From Allobosea vaviloviae (lineage in GTDB: Bacteria; Pseudomonadota; Alphaproteobacteria; Rhizobiales; Beijerinckiaceae): a stretch of 64,000 nucleotides of DNA. The position numbers were made by a program, and so were the translations under genes. Positions within the stretch are counted from its first letter, which is position 1, and the number at the start of each line of letters is the position of its first letter. Positions 61,984 through 64,000 of this stretch are shown here, one piece after another. Under the pieces are notes generated by a model. That model was given only the letters and a program-made list of their open reading frames with translations, was not told the origin of the DNA and ran no database searches. The stretch lies in contig NZ_LGSZ01000095.1 of NCBI RefSeq assembly GCF_001298265.1, forward strand, positions 124,001-188,000. Reading direction: 5' to 3'.

Positions 61984-63117
61984 TCAGCCGAAGATGACTT
62001 TTCGGAACCGCATGAGCGCGATGGCGAAATAGCTCGCGCCGATCGTCGCCAGAAAGAGCAGTTCGGACCAGACGACGTCGAGACCGGCGCCCCGGTAGAG
62101 CACTGCCTGTGAGAAGACCACGAAATGAGGCGTGGGGGTGAAAATCCGCATCGTCCATTGCAGCCAGACCGGCATGCTTTCCATCGGCGTGGCCGAACCC
62201 GACAGCAATTGCAGGACGACGAAGACGGGGATGGCGAGAAGGCCGAACTGCCCCATCGTGGTCGCGATCGTGCCCAGCAGGATGCCGAGCGCCGCGACCG
62301 AAAAGGTATAGATCGCAGCTCCCAGGATGAAGAGGGAGAGCGAGCCGGCGATGGGCACGCCGAGCAGCCACTCAACGACAAGCACGAGCGAAAGCGCGGC
62401 CGCGACGAGGATGACCAGCGAATTGGCCATCATCTTTGCGAGCATGATCTCGACCGGTGTCACCGGCATGACCAGGAGATGCTCGACGGTTCCCTGCTCG
62501 CGCTCCCGGATCAGCGCCGCGCCGGTCAGCACGATGGTCAAGAGCGTGACGTTGTTGAGGATCTGCATGACCGAACTGAACCAGCTCGAGTCGAGATTGG
62601 GGTTGAAGCGCGCCCGCGTGACAAGGTTGATCGGAAGCGTGCTCGTTGCCTCGCGCCCGGCCAGCAGGTTGGTGATTTCCTGGGCGATGATCTGCTGGAT
62701 GTAGATCGAGCCGTTGCCGGCCTGCGTCATCGCCGTCGCGTCGACGTTGAGTTGCAGCCCGGTCTGCCGTCCGGTCTGGACATCCGCCTGGAAGCGGGGC
62801 GGAATCTCGAGGACGAAGACGAGCCGGCCCGCATTCATCTCGCTCTCGATCTCAGCTGGTGTGATCAACGTCACGGTCTTGAAGAGCGGCGGGCCGAAGA
62901 CGCCGAGCAGGCTGCGCGAGAAGTCCGAGCGATCCTCGTCGACGATGCCGATCGTCAAGTCCCGCGCCTCCAGATTGGCACCGGTCGCGACCGTATAGAC
63001 CGCAATGCTGAAGGTGTAGGCCACCAGGACGAACATGACAGGGTCGGCCCGGATGCTGCGCAGTTCCTTGAGCGCGAGCTGGAGGATGTTCGAAACGTGG
63101 ATCGCGAGCCGCTTCAT
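61984..63117 (-). CDS. ABC-2 type transporter permease (YhhJ-like)
   Basis: This 377-residue inner-membrane protein has the ABC-2 export permease layout: one N-terminal helix (ADPVMFVLVAYTFSIAVYTVAT), a large periplasmic domain with NVDATAMTQAGNGSIYIQQII, then five helices at the C-terminal half (VTLLTIVLTGAALIREREQG, LVMPVTPVEIMLAKMMAN and others). This matches YhhJ/YhiH-type permeases that work with an RbbA/YbhF-like ATPase and an HlyD adaptor. The ATG at 63117 is one base after the stop of the previous permease gene. The final codons run to the IS scar region. Confidence 0.88.
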   Translation of the reverse strand: MKRLAIHVSNILQLALKELRSIRADPVMFVLVAYTFSIAVYTVATGANLEARDLTIGIVDEDRSDFSRSLLGVFGPPLFKTVTLITPAEIESEMNAGRLVFVLEIPPRFQADVQTGRQTGLQLNVDATAMTQAGNGSIYIQQIIAQEITNLLAGREATSTLPINLVTRARFNPNLDSSWFSSVMQILNNVTLLTIVLTGAALIREREQGTVEHLLVMPVTPVEIMLAKMMANSLVILVAAALSLVLVVEWLLGVPIAGSLSLFILGAAIYTFSVAALGILLGTIATTMGQFGLLAIPVFVVLQLLSGSATPMESMPVWLQWTMRIFTPTPHFVVFSQAVLYRGAGLDVVWSELLFLATIGASYFAIALMRFRKVIFG

Positions 63118-63118
63118 C

Positions 63119-64000
63119 TCATGCCTCCTGCTTGTTGAGGGCAAGCTGCGCGAGGATGAGGAACAGCAGGAAGAAGCCGGCCAGCACCACGAGATTCGGC
63201 CATAGCTCGGCGAAGCCAAGAGCCTTTGTGAAGACCCCGACACTGACCGGCTGATACCAGGCCGGCGGCAGGGCAAGCCCGATGAGACGCCCGCCGCCAG
63301 AGAGAGAAGCAACAGGCACCATCAGCCCGGAGAAATTGACCGCCGGGATGATCGAGAGGATGGCCGTCGCGAATACCGCGGAAACCTGCGTGCGCGTGAA
63401 GCTCGAGATGAGCTGGCCGAACCCCGTCGTGCTCGCCACGTAAAGCAGGGATGCAAGCGTGAGGAGCCATGCCGACCCCTTGATCGGGACGTCGAAGACG
63501 AGCCCGGCCAGGATCGTCAGCAGCACGAAGCTCACCATCGCCACGGCGATATAGGGAAGCTGCTTGCCGAACAGGAATTCGAACTTGCTGATCGGCGTCG
63601 AGCGGAAATTGGCGATCGAGCCCGTCTCCTTCTCGCGCACCACAGCGATCGCCGACATGATCGCAGGTATCAAGATGAGCATCAGCATGATCACGCTGGG
63701 CACCATGGCGTTGGCGCTCTTGAAAGCCTGGTTGTAGCGAAAGCGCGTCTCGACCGAGACGGCAGTCGGGGCATGGCTCGACGACGCGTGCGCGGCGGCT
63801 ATTCTCTGTGCGTATTGCGTCGCCAGACCCGTCACATAGCCGCGCGTCGTCTCGGCCCGGAACGGCATCGCACCGTCGAGGGCAATCGACAGCCCAGGCA
63901 CGCGTCCCGCCTGAAGGTCGCGCCCGAAGGACGGTGGGATCTCGATGGCCAGTTGCAGTTCGCCGCTCTTCAGGCGCGCCTCGAGCTCCGTTGCGGAGCG
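63119..64000 (-). CDS. ABC-2 type transporter permease, N-terminus beyond window
   Basis: The frame is open up to the window end, giving 293 residues of a second ABC-2 permease. The periplasmic part (ELQLAIEIPPSFGRDLQAGR) and the following FKSANAMVPSVIMLMLILIPAIMSAIAVVREKETGSI and STPISKFEFLFGKQLPY are typical of the same family as the following gene. The pair forms the membrane part of an export system, and an ATPase and adaptor would be expected beyond base 64000. Confidence 0.85.
   Translation of the reverse strand, partial: RSATELEARLKSGELQLAIEIPPSFGRDLQAGRVPGLSIALDGAMPFRAETTRGYVTGLATQYAQRIAAAHASSSHAPTAVSVETRFRYNQAFKSANAMVPSVIMLMLILIPAIMSAIAVVREKETGSIANFRSTPISKFEFLFGKQLPYIAVAMVSFVLLTILAGLVFDVPIKGSAWLLTLASLLYVASTTGFGQLISSFTRTQVSAVFATAILSIIPAVNFSGLMVPVASLSGGGRLIGLALPPAWYQPVSVGVFTKALGFAELWPNLVVLAGFFLLFLILAQLALNKQEA

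Noticed and set aside
1..64000. tRNA, rRNA, CRISPR arrays, riboswitches, prophage or origin
   Set aside because: No cloverleaf-like tRNA ends, regular direct repeats, phage structural genes, DnaA boxes or known riboswitch cores were seen on reading both strands; small RNAs cannot be excluded by eye.

Overview
The window is a uniformly GC-rich stretch with dense, overlapping operons, many ABC importers, AraC/LysR/GntR regulators and Tat-type solute-binding proteins. These traits, the small cysteine-containing secreted proteins and an intergenic 'GTCATCCC...GGGATGAC' palindrome suggest a free-living alphaproteobacterium of the Hyphomicrobiales (Bosea-like). That placement is an inference from style; no rRNA or tRNA gene lies in the window. 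The content reads as chromosomal accessory metabolism and transport. I see no phage, CRISPR array, plasmid origin or intact insertion sequence, only three decayed transposase tails.

Layout. 1-6.2 kb (minus): a peptide/opine-type ABC importer (binding protein, two permeases, fused ATPase) ending in a GlpD-like FAD oxidase cut by the window edge. A perfect 17-bp palindrome and a GlxA-type AraC regulator lie upstream. 7.9-13.7 kb (plus): a metal-handling group made of a Cys/His-rich small protein, a small membrane protein, a PCuAC copper chaperone, two tandem duplicated periplasmic metal-chelate binding proteins, a FecCD permease and an ATPase. An AraC regulator follows in convergent orientation. 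15.2-20.2 kb (minus): AbgT transporter, M20 peptidase, SLC13-type permease and a small secreted protein. 20.5-33.0 kb (plus): a lipoprotein hydrolase, an AraC regulator, an MFP-RND-MFP efflux operon, then DUF1269, beta-helix/membrane, patatin and AI-2E-family proteins. 32.9-34.7 kb (minus): a membrane-anchored metallophosphoesterase. 35.1-42.5 kb (plus): a Mrp/Mbh-type cation/proton antiporter whose gene order matches the antiporter module of membrane-bound hydrogenases, with a fused D/E/B subunit, followed by a second SLC13 permease. 42.7-45.9 kb (minus): an alpha/beta hydrolase, a transposase tail, a truncated LysR and an intact LysR. 46.0-52.4 kb (minus): a compact catabolic operon (NitT/TauT-type ABC importer, FAD oxidoreductase, CaiB-type CoA-transferase, enoyl-CoA hydratase, ferredoxin). 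52.5-54.0 kb (minus): a cytidine/dCMP deaminase-like protein and a GntR/UTRA regulator. 54.2-61.7 kb (plus, divergent from GntR): an oligopeptide-type importer flanked by two M20 hydrolases, the second of which has lost several metal ligands. 62.0-64.0 kb (minus): two ABC-2 permeases of an efflux/export system, the second cut by the window end.

Common theme: import of amide- or peptide-like and carboxylic compounds with co-encoded hydrolases or CoA-dependent catabolism, combined with metal acquisition, multidrug efflux and ion homeostasis. The parts most worth follow-up are the Mbh-order antiporter without a hydrogenase, the copper-chaperone/duplicated-binding-protein importer, the beta-helix membrane protein with its patatin neighbour, the M20 protein with a degraded metal site, and the uncharacterised CoA-linked catabolic operon.
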